Notes: generated from the sequence alone by a model not told the origin. 64,000 nucleotides of DNA from Taeniopygia guttata (GCF_048771995.1 NC_133063.1:15604063-15668062), one strand, 5' to 3'. Counted from the first letter of the stretch, positions 1-8,330 are shown. Numbers and translations: made by a program.

Positions 1-450
1 CCTCGCTCTCTGTGCCCGGCACCTCCGGCCCTGCTGCCCTGCTCCCGGAGCCCTGTCCCCGGGCAGAGCCGTTCCCTGCCCGGGCACTGCCCCTTGGGGT
101 GCTCCCTGCTGCGGCCTGGGCTGGCCCCAGAGCAGGGTCCCCCTGCGGGTGGCCCCGGGCGGGCCGCGTGTCCCCGGCCGGCTGTGCCCGGGCAGCTGCC
201 TCAGCCGTGAGGGCTGCAGAGCTGCGGGAGCCCACGGCTCTCTGCCGGCCGCGCTGCAGAGCTCCCAGCTCCAGCTGGCAGGGCCTCAGCGCCCGCCCTG
301 TGCCCTCCCGCAGGGACAGGCAGGCCAGGCCCTGCTTGCTGCCCTCATGGCGGCATTCCTGGCCCCTGCGCTCTCCAAGGGCTTCTCCAGGGGCACCCTC
401 CTGCGGCCTTTGGGTCCCTGCACGGGAGCCGTGAGAGACCGGCACAGGGG
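1..450. other. GC-rich block of unknown origin, unit 1
   Basis: A very GC-rich stretch, continuous on its left with 12047-12180 in the array. It sits between the reverse-transcriptase part and the C-terminal part of a CR1 on the + strand, in place of the ~170 CR1 codons expected there. Open frames of 140-240 residues exist on both strands, but they are Pro/Ala/Arg/Gly-rich, overlap each other and resemble nothing I recognise. Copies: 12047-12630, 24212-24791, 36387-36970, 48566-49145, 60741-61320. Confidence 0.5.
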
Positions 451-743
451 CTGTTGGCAAGGGCCTGGAGGGACAGCGCCAGGGCCAGTGGCTTCCCACT
501 GACAGAGGGCAGCCTTAGGCTGGAGCTGTGCAAGGACTTCTGCTCTCTGAGGCTGCTGAGCCTCTGGCCCACGCTGCCCACAGGAGCTGTGGCTGCCCCA
601 TCCCTGGCTGTGTTCCAGGCCAGCTTGGATGGGCCTTGGAGCAACCTGGCCTAGCGGAAGGTGTCCCTGCCCTTGGCAGCAGGGCTGGGACAAGACAATT
701 TCTAAGCACCCTTCCAAGCCAAGGCATTCTGGGATTCTGTGAT
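451..743 (+). mobile_element. CR1 LINE, ORF2 C-terminus and 3' end, unit 1
   Basis: The + frame reads GFPLTEGSLRLELCKDF, then APSLAVFQASLDGPWSNLA and a stop, the typical end of CR1 ORF2. It is followed by the 3' UTR (ggaaggtgtccctgcccttg) and the CR1 tail motif ctgggattctgtgat. It probably belongs to the same insertion as the reverse-transcriptase fragment to its left in the array. Confidence 0.8.
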
Positions 744-1988
744 CAGAGGGGCTGGGGGTGGCTTGGCTTAATTTCGGCTAGAGATAATTCACCACTCTGA
801 GTTTGGTTGAGTTCAAGGAGTCATGCTCATGAGCCCAGATTCACAGCCCGTGACATTTACCACTACTATAGGCCTGGCTGACATCAATAAAGTCTTGCAC
901 ACTCCAGATTCTGCACAAATTGCCTTTTATTGACACCAGAGCAAAGCGTTTTCCAGTTTGCTACTTATAAATGCATTAACTCTAGAGCGGGAATATGGGT
1001 TGCAACAGATAGCAAGACTGGATATGGCTTTACATCTGTATAAAATTTATATCACGCATGTAATCTATTATAGGCATATGATATAGAATATATATTACAG
1101 AGTTATATTCATATTTAATGTATACAGCAAGTATATATCATATGTATGCTATATATGTAATAAATATATCTATTTTATGAAAAACCTTCCAGACATAAAG
1201 GGACTATGAGCAACAATATGTGTCACAACAGACACTGGCAATAAATATGTGTTCTACTGTTACTATTTAAACGAAATTACATATGCAACTCTTTAAAATC
1301 ACTTTTTATCCTGATGTAACTCCATATTTCATATTTTGATATTATTTATGTTACTATATTGTTTTGATTTATCGTATTTTACTAGTAGATATGATAATTC
1401 ATAAACTTTATAGTATATAACAGGCATACACAATAGATCTATCTATGAAACAAAAACCTTGATTCTGCTATAGATAAAATTTCATGTCAGCTCCAACACA
1501 CGTGGTCTAATGTTGACATAAAGGTGTCTCTTCCAGGGACATGGAGAGGCTCCATCCATTGACTCATCCCGGGTCACCAGTGCCAGTTTTTCCTCATATT
1601 CTTTTTTGCCCCATTTCTATTTTTCTTTTTCTGTCCCAGATTCCCACTTTTTTCATGCTTGAAATTTTAGCTCTCCTCAAAGGCTGGGAAGAACTGCATA
1701 TTGCAGGTGGGGTTTGGAGACTTTAGCTCAGCATGTAGAGCAGGGCTCAATGACAGCTGGGTGCCTTTTTTGGAAAGTGAAATGATACAAAGAAGTAGAA
1801 TAAACCCTCCCGTGGCAGTCCACTTTCTGAGGTGCCAGCAGAGGCTGTTGGACCTTCTCCAGAGCCTTTGCACGCATCCTCTTCTCCTTAGCACCAAATT
1901 TGTGCTAGGAGGTGGTTGTCTGCTGCCAGCTGCGAGCAGCACAAGCACTGCTCTGTGCACTTGGCCATGGCTCCTGCCCTTCCTTCAG
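744..1988. other. Unassigned DNA with an AT-rich core, unit 1
   Basis: No gene seen. A + strand AATAAA lies at 886-891. The stretch 1020-1480 is strongly AT-rich, with many short palindromes (atatat, catatg, tatata). From 1500 to 1988 lies mixed DNA that would be the 3' flank of remnant A on the minus strand; short open frames there on both strands have no recognisable features. The other units carry the same stretch. Confidence 0.5.
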
Positions 1989-2424
1989 TCATCCTCTCCG
2001 AGAGCGATCCTTTTGAACGTCTTGTGCAGCACCCGGTAATCCCGCATTGCCTGGGTGTGGGCAGCCGGCTGCTGCGCCAGGTGATGGAAGAGACTGTATG
2101 TCCTACCCATTCTTACATCTGGGGGTAAATTGATGTCCTGAGGAAACCTCCGGTTACCCACAATGAAGTGCTGGAGGCATTTTTGTCACAAACATATATG
2201 CAGGCTGTCCCTGATATCCGTCAGTCGCTCCCGGAGATGTCCCCTGCTCCACGATGACACGGGCATGGCAATGAGCAGGTGCATGACAATGGTCTTCATG
2301 GTGTAGGTGGAGAAGCTGAAGCCCAGAACAAGATGGGAGAAGAACTGAAGGCATTTGAGGTGCGAGCTGTCAGGGGGGGCCTGCCTGGCAATGTACTTGA
2401 AGAACTCAGCCTCTGCCACAGCGT
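1989..2424 (-). pseudogene. Old 3' remnant 'A' of an ITPRIPL1-like gene, unit 1
   Basis: The minus-strand frame aligns to the last ~145 residues of B. It reads YAVAEAEFFKYIARQ at the left edge, then STYTMKTIVMHLL, then an in-frame TGA at 2186-2188 where B has Glu, then QHFIVGN, FPQDINLPPDV, LFHHLAQQPAAHTQAM, ending at a TGA at 1989-1991. Divergence from B is far greater than that between units or between B and C, so this is an older paralogue. Its 5' part is missing: homology stops at about 2424, where the LTR-derived 3' flank of B begins. With one in-frame stop and no 5' two-thirds it is a pseudogene. Confidence 0.85.
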
Positions 2425-2525
2425 AATACAACTAATCACCTTACTTTGTAGCCGCAACATCCAAGCCTGCACCACAGCCTGTTAACTACTTATCCAATTA
2501 TAACTTGTTACTTGTATCAACAACA
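2424..2525 (-). mobile_element. End fragment of the same LTR in the 3' flank of B, unit 1
   Basis: This 100-base stretch matches 9152-9253, the right-hand (U3-side) end of the solo LTR, and continues into the same ACCC flank and 3' flank of the gene. Its left edge abuts remnant A. The LTR was therefore already 3' of the gene before B and C separated. Copies lie at 14604-14705, 26765-26866, 38944-39045, 51119-51220 and 63295-63396. Confidence 0.7.
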
Positions 2526-2755
2526 ACCCTTTTTATACAGACATTGTTAACAACATTGCCCAAAAGTTTAAATTTGCTTTTTTTGTTCATAACAACACTG
2601 TTGCTGCTGCTGATGGCAGAGTGCTGCTGCGCAGAAGCTTTATATCGTCTCTTTCTGTATCCCACGTTCCTTCCCCTCTCTTTTCCTCGGGGACGTGAGG
2701 TAGTTTTCTGCTACTGCCTGTGAAGCCCACAAGCACATACGCATGATCACCTCTT
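2526..2755. other. 3' flank of ITPRIPL1-like B1
   Basis: About 230 bases shared with the flank of remnant C (9254-9483). On the minus strand it is the likely 3' UTR of B. It has no AATAAA but two TATAAA variants (near 2638 and 2531). In the corresponding flank of unit 2 four extra bases (gctg) match the C flank. Confidence 0.5.
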
Positions 2756-4315
2756 TCATGAGCCAATGAGCAGCACACTTGCGAGCTGACGCCGAATATC
2801 CTGGTACTCGCTCATTGCCTGAGAGTGGGCAGCTGGACACCGTGCCAGCTGATGGAAGAGATTGGGTGGCTCAGCTGCTGCAATGTCCAGGGGCAAGCTA
2901 ATCTCCTGAGGCAATCTCTTGTTGCCTATGATAAAGTGGTTAAGGCATTTCTCCTCCAGAGAGCAGCGCAGGTTCACACTGATATCTCGCATGCGCTGCA
3001 AGAAATACTTCCTGCGCCATTGTGACACGGGGAGACCGTTCAGGAGATGCATGACGATGGTCTTCAGGGTGTAGTTGGAAAAGCCTGTGCCCAGCAGAAG
3101 GCGGCAGAAAAGCTGCAGACATCTCAGGTGCAAACTGTCGGGGGGGGCCTTCCTGGCAATGTGCATGAAGAACTTCACCTCTGCCACAGCATAAGTCTCA
3201 GGCCATAGAGTGCTTGGGGTGCGTGTTTCCCTAGGCTGGCTGCTCACGAATATGTCAGAGCCACCTCTCCGCACCCCGAACAGGATCTCAATCCTGAAGC
3301 TTTCTCCGCCACTGATCGCCTTGAATTGGCAGGAGTGTGTGGAGGGCAGCGGGATTAAATTCCGGTTTTGTAACTGAGGCAAAGGTGGCATGATTGCTTT
3401 CACCAGTTGCTGGAACCAGCGGGCAGTTTTCTGCACGTCCAGGTAGGAGTCGGTGCACAGGGTGTCTAGGAGGCTGGGATCCTGATTGCTCCTCAGCTCC
3501 TCCTCGGGGTTGTGCAGGAAGCACAGCATGTTCTCACCCTGCTGCTGCCTCGTGCAGGTGCACTCCAGCTGCACGCGGACACGGAAGTTCCTCACGTGCC
3601 TCTGCCCCTCACCGTCCAGCTCCAGGTGGAAGCTGTGGCCTCGGGGAGGAGTCATGGGTATGAGCACACGGTACACGACATCCTGCTCCCAGGGACTCCA
3701 CCCTTCAAAGGCACTGCCCACCCCGATGGGTCGGTGCAGGACTGGGTAGAAACTGTCAAACAAGACATGCCCAAAGTAAATTGTATAATCGTCCATCAGG
3801 TCAGTTATCCACTCACAGACTCTCTGCAGGTCCTCTACAGGCCCCTCTATGCGCTCCATTATATCTTGTCCAACACGATCGTCAACATTGTCTTCTTCTT
3901 CTTGGACTACATTTGCAACATCATTGTCATTGTTGTTTTCTGCAAGTGCAGCCCCATTGGCAACATCATTTCCATCATTGTCATCTTCATTTCCAGCAAC
4001 ATTGCCAACTTCCTCTTCATTTGCACCATGGTTTTCTTCTTCATTCTCCTCTCTCCTCAGGCTGCTTTTCCACCCAATAATCCACAGCACCAAGACCAGG
4101 GCCAGGAGCACAGCAACAGCTAAGAGCTGCAAGTTTGGCATCTTCTTCTGGGAGAGCTGCTCCACCTGCTGCTCCAGCCGAAGCCTCTCCCATTCCAAGT
4201 ACTTTGCACGCGCTTCCATGCGCCAATGTGTTTCCTCATCCAAACCATCACCCACGGGCGGCGGGTACTGGATGAGACCTTGCAAGAGCGCGAACAGGAA
4301 CACGACTGGATCCAT
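2756..4315 (-). CDS. ITPRIPL1: ITPRIPL1-like Mab-21-domain membrane protein, copy B1
   Basis: Seen: 519 codons. I place the start at 4315, not at the longer open frame's Met at 4450, because ACCATGG there is a good Kozak context, it lies three bases after a splice acceptor, and the resulting N-terminus (MDPVVFLFALLQ) fits the family. Order: hydrophobic signal-like segment 4-14; coiled coil about 30-59 rich in E, R, Q and L; single membrane span about 62-82 (LLAVAVLLALVLVLWIIGW); acidic Asn/Asp/Glu linker about 88-148; Mab-21/ITPRIP-like domain about 152-515. Family landmarks are GVGSAFEGW, TARWFQQLV, LKTIVMHLL, HFIIGN and AAHSQAM. Known: human ITPRIPL1 is about 555 residues with the same layout, and the family is named after ITPRIP (DANGER), an IP3-receptor binding protein. 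Inferred: a type I membrane protein. The residue aligned to the nucleotidyltransferase acidic position is Arg216, so catalysis looks unlikely. No canonical AATAAA was seen downstream; TATAAA variants lie near 2638 and 2531. Confidence 0.9.
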   Translation of the reverse strand: MDPVVFLFALLQGLIQYPPPVGDGLDEETHWRMEARAKYLEWERLRLEQQVEQLSQKKMPNLQLLAVAVLLALVLVLWIIGWKSSLRREENEEENHGANEEEVGNVAGNEDDNDGNDVANGAALAENNNDNDVANVVQEEEDNVDDRVGQDIMERIEGPVEDLQRVCEWITDLMDDYTIYFGHVLFDSFYPVLHRPIGVGSAFEGWSPWEQDVVYRVLIPMTPPRGHSFHLELDGEGQRHVRNFRVRVQLECTCTRQQQGENMLCFLHNPEEELRSNQDPSLLDTLCTDSYLDVQKTARWFQQLVKAIMPPLPQLQNRNLIPLPSTHSCQFKAISGGESFRIEILFGVRRGGSDIFVSSQPRETRTPSTLWPETYAVAEVKFFMHIARKAPPDSLHLRCLQLFCRLLLGTGFSNYTLKTIVMHLLNGLPVSQWRRKYFLQRMRDISVNLRCSLEEKCLNHFIIGNKRLPQEISLPLDIAAAEPPNLFHQLARCPAAHSQAMSEYQDIRRQLASVLLIGS

Positions 4316-4318
4316 GGT

Positions 4319-4625
4319 CTGCAGGAGGAGGGAGAGAAGGCCTTGAGTGGGGAAGGGAGGGCGGGAACTACTGCTTGCTGCAGGGAGGACAGGATGCTCA
4401 GGGTTCTGGGCGCAGGAAGGACAGGGCCCCAGACAGCTGGCAGGCAGCAAGGGCTATCCCAGTGCCCCTGGAGCTGCAGCAGCAGCAGCAGCAGCCCTGT
4501 GGCCTGCCCAAGGCTCTCCCATGAGGGGCTGTCCCTGCCTGCAGGGGGAGAAGCCAGCCCCGGTTGCAGCGTTTCTGCCCCAGCCCTTGTCCCCAGCCCA
4601 GCCTCCCCGCCGTGTGTGTACTCAC
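4319..4625 (-). other. Intron in the 5' UTR of ITPRIPL1-like B1
   Basis: On the minus strand a consensus donor (AAGCG/GTGAGT, intron starting at 4625) is followed 307 bases later by a pyrimidine tract and acceptor (TCCCTCCTCCTGCAG/ACC). The start codon lies three bases after the acceptor. This makes the gene a short non-coding first exon plus one exon carrying the full coding region. The intron is GC-rich and holds a short CAG/CTG run near 4475-4495. Confidence 0.75.
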
Positions 4626-4640
4626 CGCTTGCCCAAGCAA

Positions 4641-4740
4641 TAGAGGGCCAGCGTTAACCTGCTGGGGCCTTTTATTGCTTCCCCCTCTGTGACACGTCCC
4701 CTGTGATGTCACAGGTGCCAGAGCGCATCACAGACCAGCC
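4641..4740 (-). promoter_or_regulatory. Probable core promoter of ITPRIPL1-like B1
   Basis: Reading the minus strand toward the gene: an interrupted palindrome CCTGTGACATCACAGG (4715-4700) whose core TGACATCA resembles an ATF/CREB (CRE-like) site, then GACGTGTCA, then a TATA-like AATAAAAGG (4676-4668). A start about 25-30 bases downstream, near 4645, would give a first exon of roughly 20 bases ending at the GTGAGT donor. The spacing is coherent, but the start site and factor binding are inferred. Confidence 0.55.
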
Positions 4741-4889
4741 AACCCCACCCTTTGTCCCCTCAGCCAACTCCTCCCTCAGGAACTCAGAAAGGCCCTGGTG
4801 CACTGCTTAAGGCTGCTTTTGAGGGAAGCTTCTTCAAATAACTCCCATTGTTCTCTCTTTTGGATTTATTTTCATCTGCCTTCCACTCA
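4741..4889. other. Upstream flank of the B1 promoter
   Basis: About 150 bases between the promoter and the first CR1 piece. No motif recognised beyond general similarity between units. Confidence 0.4.
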
Positions 4890-5245
4890 CAATCTCATAG
4901 ATATCCCTGTTGGAAGGCGCCCTTGAGGATCATTGAGTCTAAGCTTTGACTCCTCACGGGTTGAGCTACACTCAGATCTCAGAATCAGAGTGGTTGAAAA
5001 AGTCCCTGAAGATCCCACAGTGGGACCGCGAACCTAACACTGCCTACTCCTTTAAGAAATTGAGTCCTCAAATATTCCATGCCTTTTCAATCCCTTCAAG
5101 AGTGGGGACTCAGCTATTTCCCTAGGCAGCCACTTTCCACACTTGATAGTACTTTTGATGAAAGCAGTTTTTCTAAAATCCAATCTAAACATCTATATCT
5201 GATGCAACGTGAGGTCATTTTCCTTGTTCTTATTGCTTGTTTCCT

Positions 5246-5916
5246 TGTGTCACTGGACAAGTGGGATGTTCAGACATGCCCATTGTTAGCCAAAGATTTT
5301 GTCAACAGTTCATGTTTAAGAAATCACTCTGGCCCGCAAGTTCTAAAGATCAAATCTATTTATAAAATGAATTATTTATTAAATAAACAAGAGATAATAG
5401 ATGAAAGATCTCGGAGTTACTTACTACTCAGTATAAAACTAAAAGGTACTAGACGTAGATTAAACCATAACAAACAATGTACAACATGAAGGTATCTATA
5501 GGAAAGCTTGTCAAAGAAACAGGAGTCAAATCTTACACACCACAGTGATGATGATGATAATTATTTGGATGTCTTTCACTTAACCTCCTCAGCAGTAATT
5601 GCAAAACAAGTGTCCTTGTCCACAAGAGAAACACCACACATTTCCAGAGAAATGTATAGAAAATTTCTGCTTTGTGAAAGTTTGGTATGGCTTTTTAGAG
5701 TTATAAAGTGAGGTGCCTGTCAGTGAGAAATCCAGCTTGTCTTTCCAGCTCTCACTTTAACAGTAAGATGTTTCTTGGCAGCTGGGAGATGCCAGCCCAC
5801 TGTTAGCCCCACAGTGGCAAAAGAATTCACTGCAAGACTGTTATTCCTGTTTGAATTACCTGTCCAGGTAACAAACCACAGATCAGCTCTTGAGCAGAAT
5901 GAGATGCCCTGCCACA
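5246..5916. mobile_element. 671-bp LTR-like insertion in CR1, unit 1
   Basis: Interrupts the CR1 alignment cleanly. It begins TGTGTCACTGG, ends GCCACA, and has CCT on each side (5243-5245 and 5917-5919). TG...CA ends and a short duplicated flank suggest an LTR-type element, but the promoter and poly(A) layout is unclear and no family was recognised. It contains a short (gat)n run near 5546-5558. Copies: 17430-18100, 29587-30257, 41766-42436, 53941-54611. Confidence 0.5.
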
Positions 5917-6022
5917 CCTGGGAGAAGAAATCAATCCCCACCCGGCTACAACCTCCCTTCAGGGAGCTGTAGGGAACTGTAAGGTCCCTCTGAGGCGATT
6001 TTTCTCTCTGCTAAACACCCCC

Positions 6023-6477
6023 ACTATTGCAGCGGGCAGTGTTCTGAGTGCCATGACCTTTCTGAAGAAGCCTCACAAAACACCTCGCCGTCTGTGCTCA
6101 CACCGGGTGATTTCAGCTCTTTTATGATCCGGGCGACGCAGAAGAAGAGACGGGGTCTTTGTGGGGACTTCCAAGGTGAGCCTTTATTGAGCTTCTTCCT
6201 TGAGATGGTCCAGGGACAAAGAGCCACTCAGGCTGGGAAAGCAGGGATTTACACAGGGATCTTGAGGGGCGGGACAGAACACTAGGGCCAACGGGATGAG
6301 GGCACAGGGGTGGAGTGAGAGGGAAGGGCCAATGGGATACATTAAATCTGCATGTCACAACAAGGCATGCTGGGAGAAGCCTTTATCCTCAACCTAAGTG
6401 GGTATGGCTTGAGAGGTTTTCCCTCCAGGGGAGTGCTGTGGATTCTTTCCCTCTTGGCCCACCAGCCTCCACACCCC
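6023..6477 (-). mobile_element. Retroviral LTR-like insertion in CR1, unit 1
   Basis: Second interruption of the same CR1. On the minus strand it begins near TGTGGAGGCTGGTGGGCC and has AATAAAGGCTCACC (AATAAA at 6188-6183) followed by a GC-rich, U5-like stretch with TCGCCCGG, as in gammaretrovirus-like (ERV1) LTRs. No internal region adjoins it. The exact right-hand end on the minus strand is uncertain. Copies: 18207-18661, 30364-30818, 42543-42997, 54718-55172. Confidence 0.5.
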
Positions 6478-6530
6478 ACTTCCCTCAGCCCTCTTTCATC
6501 AGACTTGTGCTCTTATAGAAGTGTTTCTAA

Positions 6531-6659
6531 TAAAAAGGACTAGCATTTGTGGACATCAATGCCCTTCAAACTACATGCTCAGGGGCCCTTCTTAATTAGT
6601 TCCTGAGCTTGCTCTCCTACAACCCTTGGGAGTAGCTCTGCGGACAGTTTTTTCCATAA
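6531..6659. other. Unassigned DNA between CR1 pieces, unit 1
   Basis: About 130 bases without a recognisable feature, possibly degraded CR1. Confidence 0.35.
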
Positions 6660-6880
6660 CACCTAAGATTTTTTTTACTCAAGCACTTCTTGATTACTGT
6701 GCCCAAGACAGCAATCAATCACCACTTCACCCACAAGAACATCTCTACAGACAAACTCCAGGTCTAGGAGGGCACTTTTCCTAGTTGGCTCCCACAGTAC
6801 CCATGTCAAAAAGCTACTTTCAGTGTGTACTTCCAGAATTTTCTGGGCTTGTTCAGCTCTTCCCTGTGATGTCTCCATTT
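6660..6880 (-). mobile_element. CR1 LINE endonuclease-region fragment, unit 1
   Basis: The minus frame reads EPTRKSALLDLEFVCRDVLV then GEVVID and LGHSNQEVLE. This matches the CR1 ORF2 block just after the endonuclease (typical: PTR..LLDLVLTN..GLVGDV...LGCSDHEMVEF). Unit 1 has one extra base (gcaatcaat, near 6713) against all other units, and unit 2 lacks nine bases in this block. Copies lie near 18844-19054, 31000-31220, 43179-43399 and 55353-55573. Confidence 0.65.
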
Positions 6881-7365
6881 GCAGCTAAGAAGTTGAGGTG
6901 CACCATGAGTATGACTTTGTGTGACTGATCAAGAGATTTCCTTTCATTCCTTAGAGCATTATCCACCAGTGTCATCATCCTGGCTCAGTGATCCCTTAGA
7001 GACTGAGTGAAGCTCACAGAGGGAATAGATTGTCTCACAAAAGGGATGGCAGACAGTGTCCAAGTGTGCTTTTACTCTAGAGGAAAGGTGTGGCAGCAAT
7101 TCCCCCTGCTGATTGAGCAGTGCCTTCTCCATGTCCTGCATGCTCGGGTCTGTGTCAGATTTTGCCCAGGCAGTGTCTAAGGATGGGTAGCTCCTCCATA
7201 CAGACCCCAGTGAACACAAGGAGGAATCTTAGCGATGCCTCTTGCACGGTCCCTGACCAGCTGCAGCTGCCAGCAAGAATTTCTGGGTCCATCTAAAATG
7301 GTCACCCTGGCTGTGACAGTGTTAGAGGAAAGGGGGATGAAAGCCATCTTCGTAGCCGCTGAAGT
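6881..7365. other. Unassigned DNA, unit 1
   Basis: About 485 bases with minus-strand open frames of 66 and 86 residues that overlap and resemble nothing I recognise. They may belong to the neighbouring CR1 or LTR element. Confidence 0.35.
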
Positions 7366-8330
7366 GTGACGACCCATGCTTAAGGGGAAGGAAGCGCTGA
7401 AGATTTGCGATCCAAATGAGTAACAAAAGTCAGGGGGTCCACAATCAGAAAACTTTATTACCTAACTACACACTGGGCTTGGAAATCAATATGTTAGTCC
7501 CCTGACATGAGCACAAGGCAGTGGGTTGTGGATAAAGGGGTAGGGTTAAAGGGAAGAGAAGAAAAAGAGGGAGAGATGAATTAAAGAAAGAGAGAAAGAA
7601 AAAGACAAAGAAGAAAAGAGAGACAAAAAAAGAACACCCGTCCTGGTTCCAGTGTTGATCCAGTTAATGGAATGTCAATCCTGGCTGCAGTGCCAATCCT
7701 GGCAATAATCCTGAGTTCAGCATCAATCCAGCTGTGCTGGTCTGGTCTATGAGATGTCCAGGGTCCTGAGGGCACTTTCCAGGCTTGGGGGTTACCTTTT
7801 TATCGACAGGTTTCTCTGCCCTAAACACAGGTTTCCCACTTTCTATGTCAATTAATTACCATGTACAGTCTTTTCTTTCAGGCCTTCCTGGACATGGGGC
7901 AGAGGGCTTTGGTGCTTTTTGAGGGTCTTAATCCTACTCTATAGTCCACGCTCTCTTCTTGGCCTTATTCTTGTGCTTATGCTGTACTGTGCTGTGGCTC
8001 TTTCTCACTGAAAAGTGCTGCCCTATTTCCGCCTGGCCCCCCTTCTCCAGCCATATCTTGGTCTTTCTCACAGCATTTTAATACCAGCAGTCCTTGGCTA
8101 TTACCAACAGTTCCTGGTTGGCTCCACTGCCATACAATTATCAATGTTAGAGACTCACTCATTGCTCCCTTATATTCTGAGAATCAAGAGCTCAAAAGGT
8201 CTCCCTTTGGACACTTTACAGTTGCAACAGAGTGGGATTTAGTCATAGGAATGTTCCATCATTCAGGTCTTTTCTCTGTAACTTTGTTTGAAGGTTTGTC
8301 AACAAGAATATTATTCCACTTGGGTTCTTA
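7366..8330 (-). mobile_element. Possible further LTR-like region, unit 1
   Basis: On the minus strand a TATA-like GATAAAAAGG (about 7804-7795) precedes AATAAA (7459-7454). The left edge on + is TGTGACGACCC. A purine-rich (A/G) tract fills 7553-7635. The right edge and any target-site duplication were not found, so both the class and the extent are tentative. Copies begin near 19540, 31706, 43885 and 56059. Confidence 0.3.

Larger units (their letters stand above)
4890..6530 (-). mobile_element. CR1 LINE 3' region split by two insertions, unit 1
   Basis: On the minus strand, 4979-5245, 5917-6022 and 6478-6530 align in order to consecutive parts of the CR1 3' region. The landmarks on + are ccaatctaaacatctatat, gctacaacctcccttcaggg and cttccctcag...catcagacttgtgctc. 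A CR1-tail-like piece at 4890-4960 may be a second fragment. The gaps at 5246-5916 and about 6023-6477 are inserted elements. Copies begin near 17074, 29231, 41410 and 53585. Confidence 0.75.

Noticed and set aside
3512-4123. A 203-residue + strand open frame with strongly hydrophobic stretches in every unit
   Set aside because: It is the antisense of the Asn/Asp/Glu linker and domain of gene B. GTT/GAT/GAC-type codons read backwards give I, V, F and L. No promoter, splice or family evidence supports it.
4316-4450. A 45-residue N-terminal extension of the B gene from an upstream Met
   Set aside because: These codons lie inside the predicted 5' UTR intron, whose acceptor is three bases before the Met at 4315. 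The shorter form has the better Kozak context and fits the family N-terminus.
4474-4500. CAG/CTG trinucleotide run in the intron as an expandable repeat
   Set aside because: Only about six uninterrupted units, the same length in all readable copies; nothing suggests instability.
6959-7377. Minus-strand open frames of 66 and 86 residues between the CR1 and LTR-like regions
   Set aside because: They overlap in different frames, have no recognisable domain, and lie within a repeat-rich stretch.
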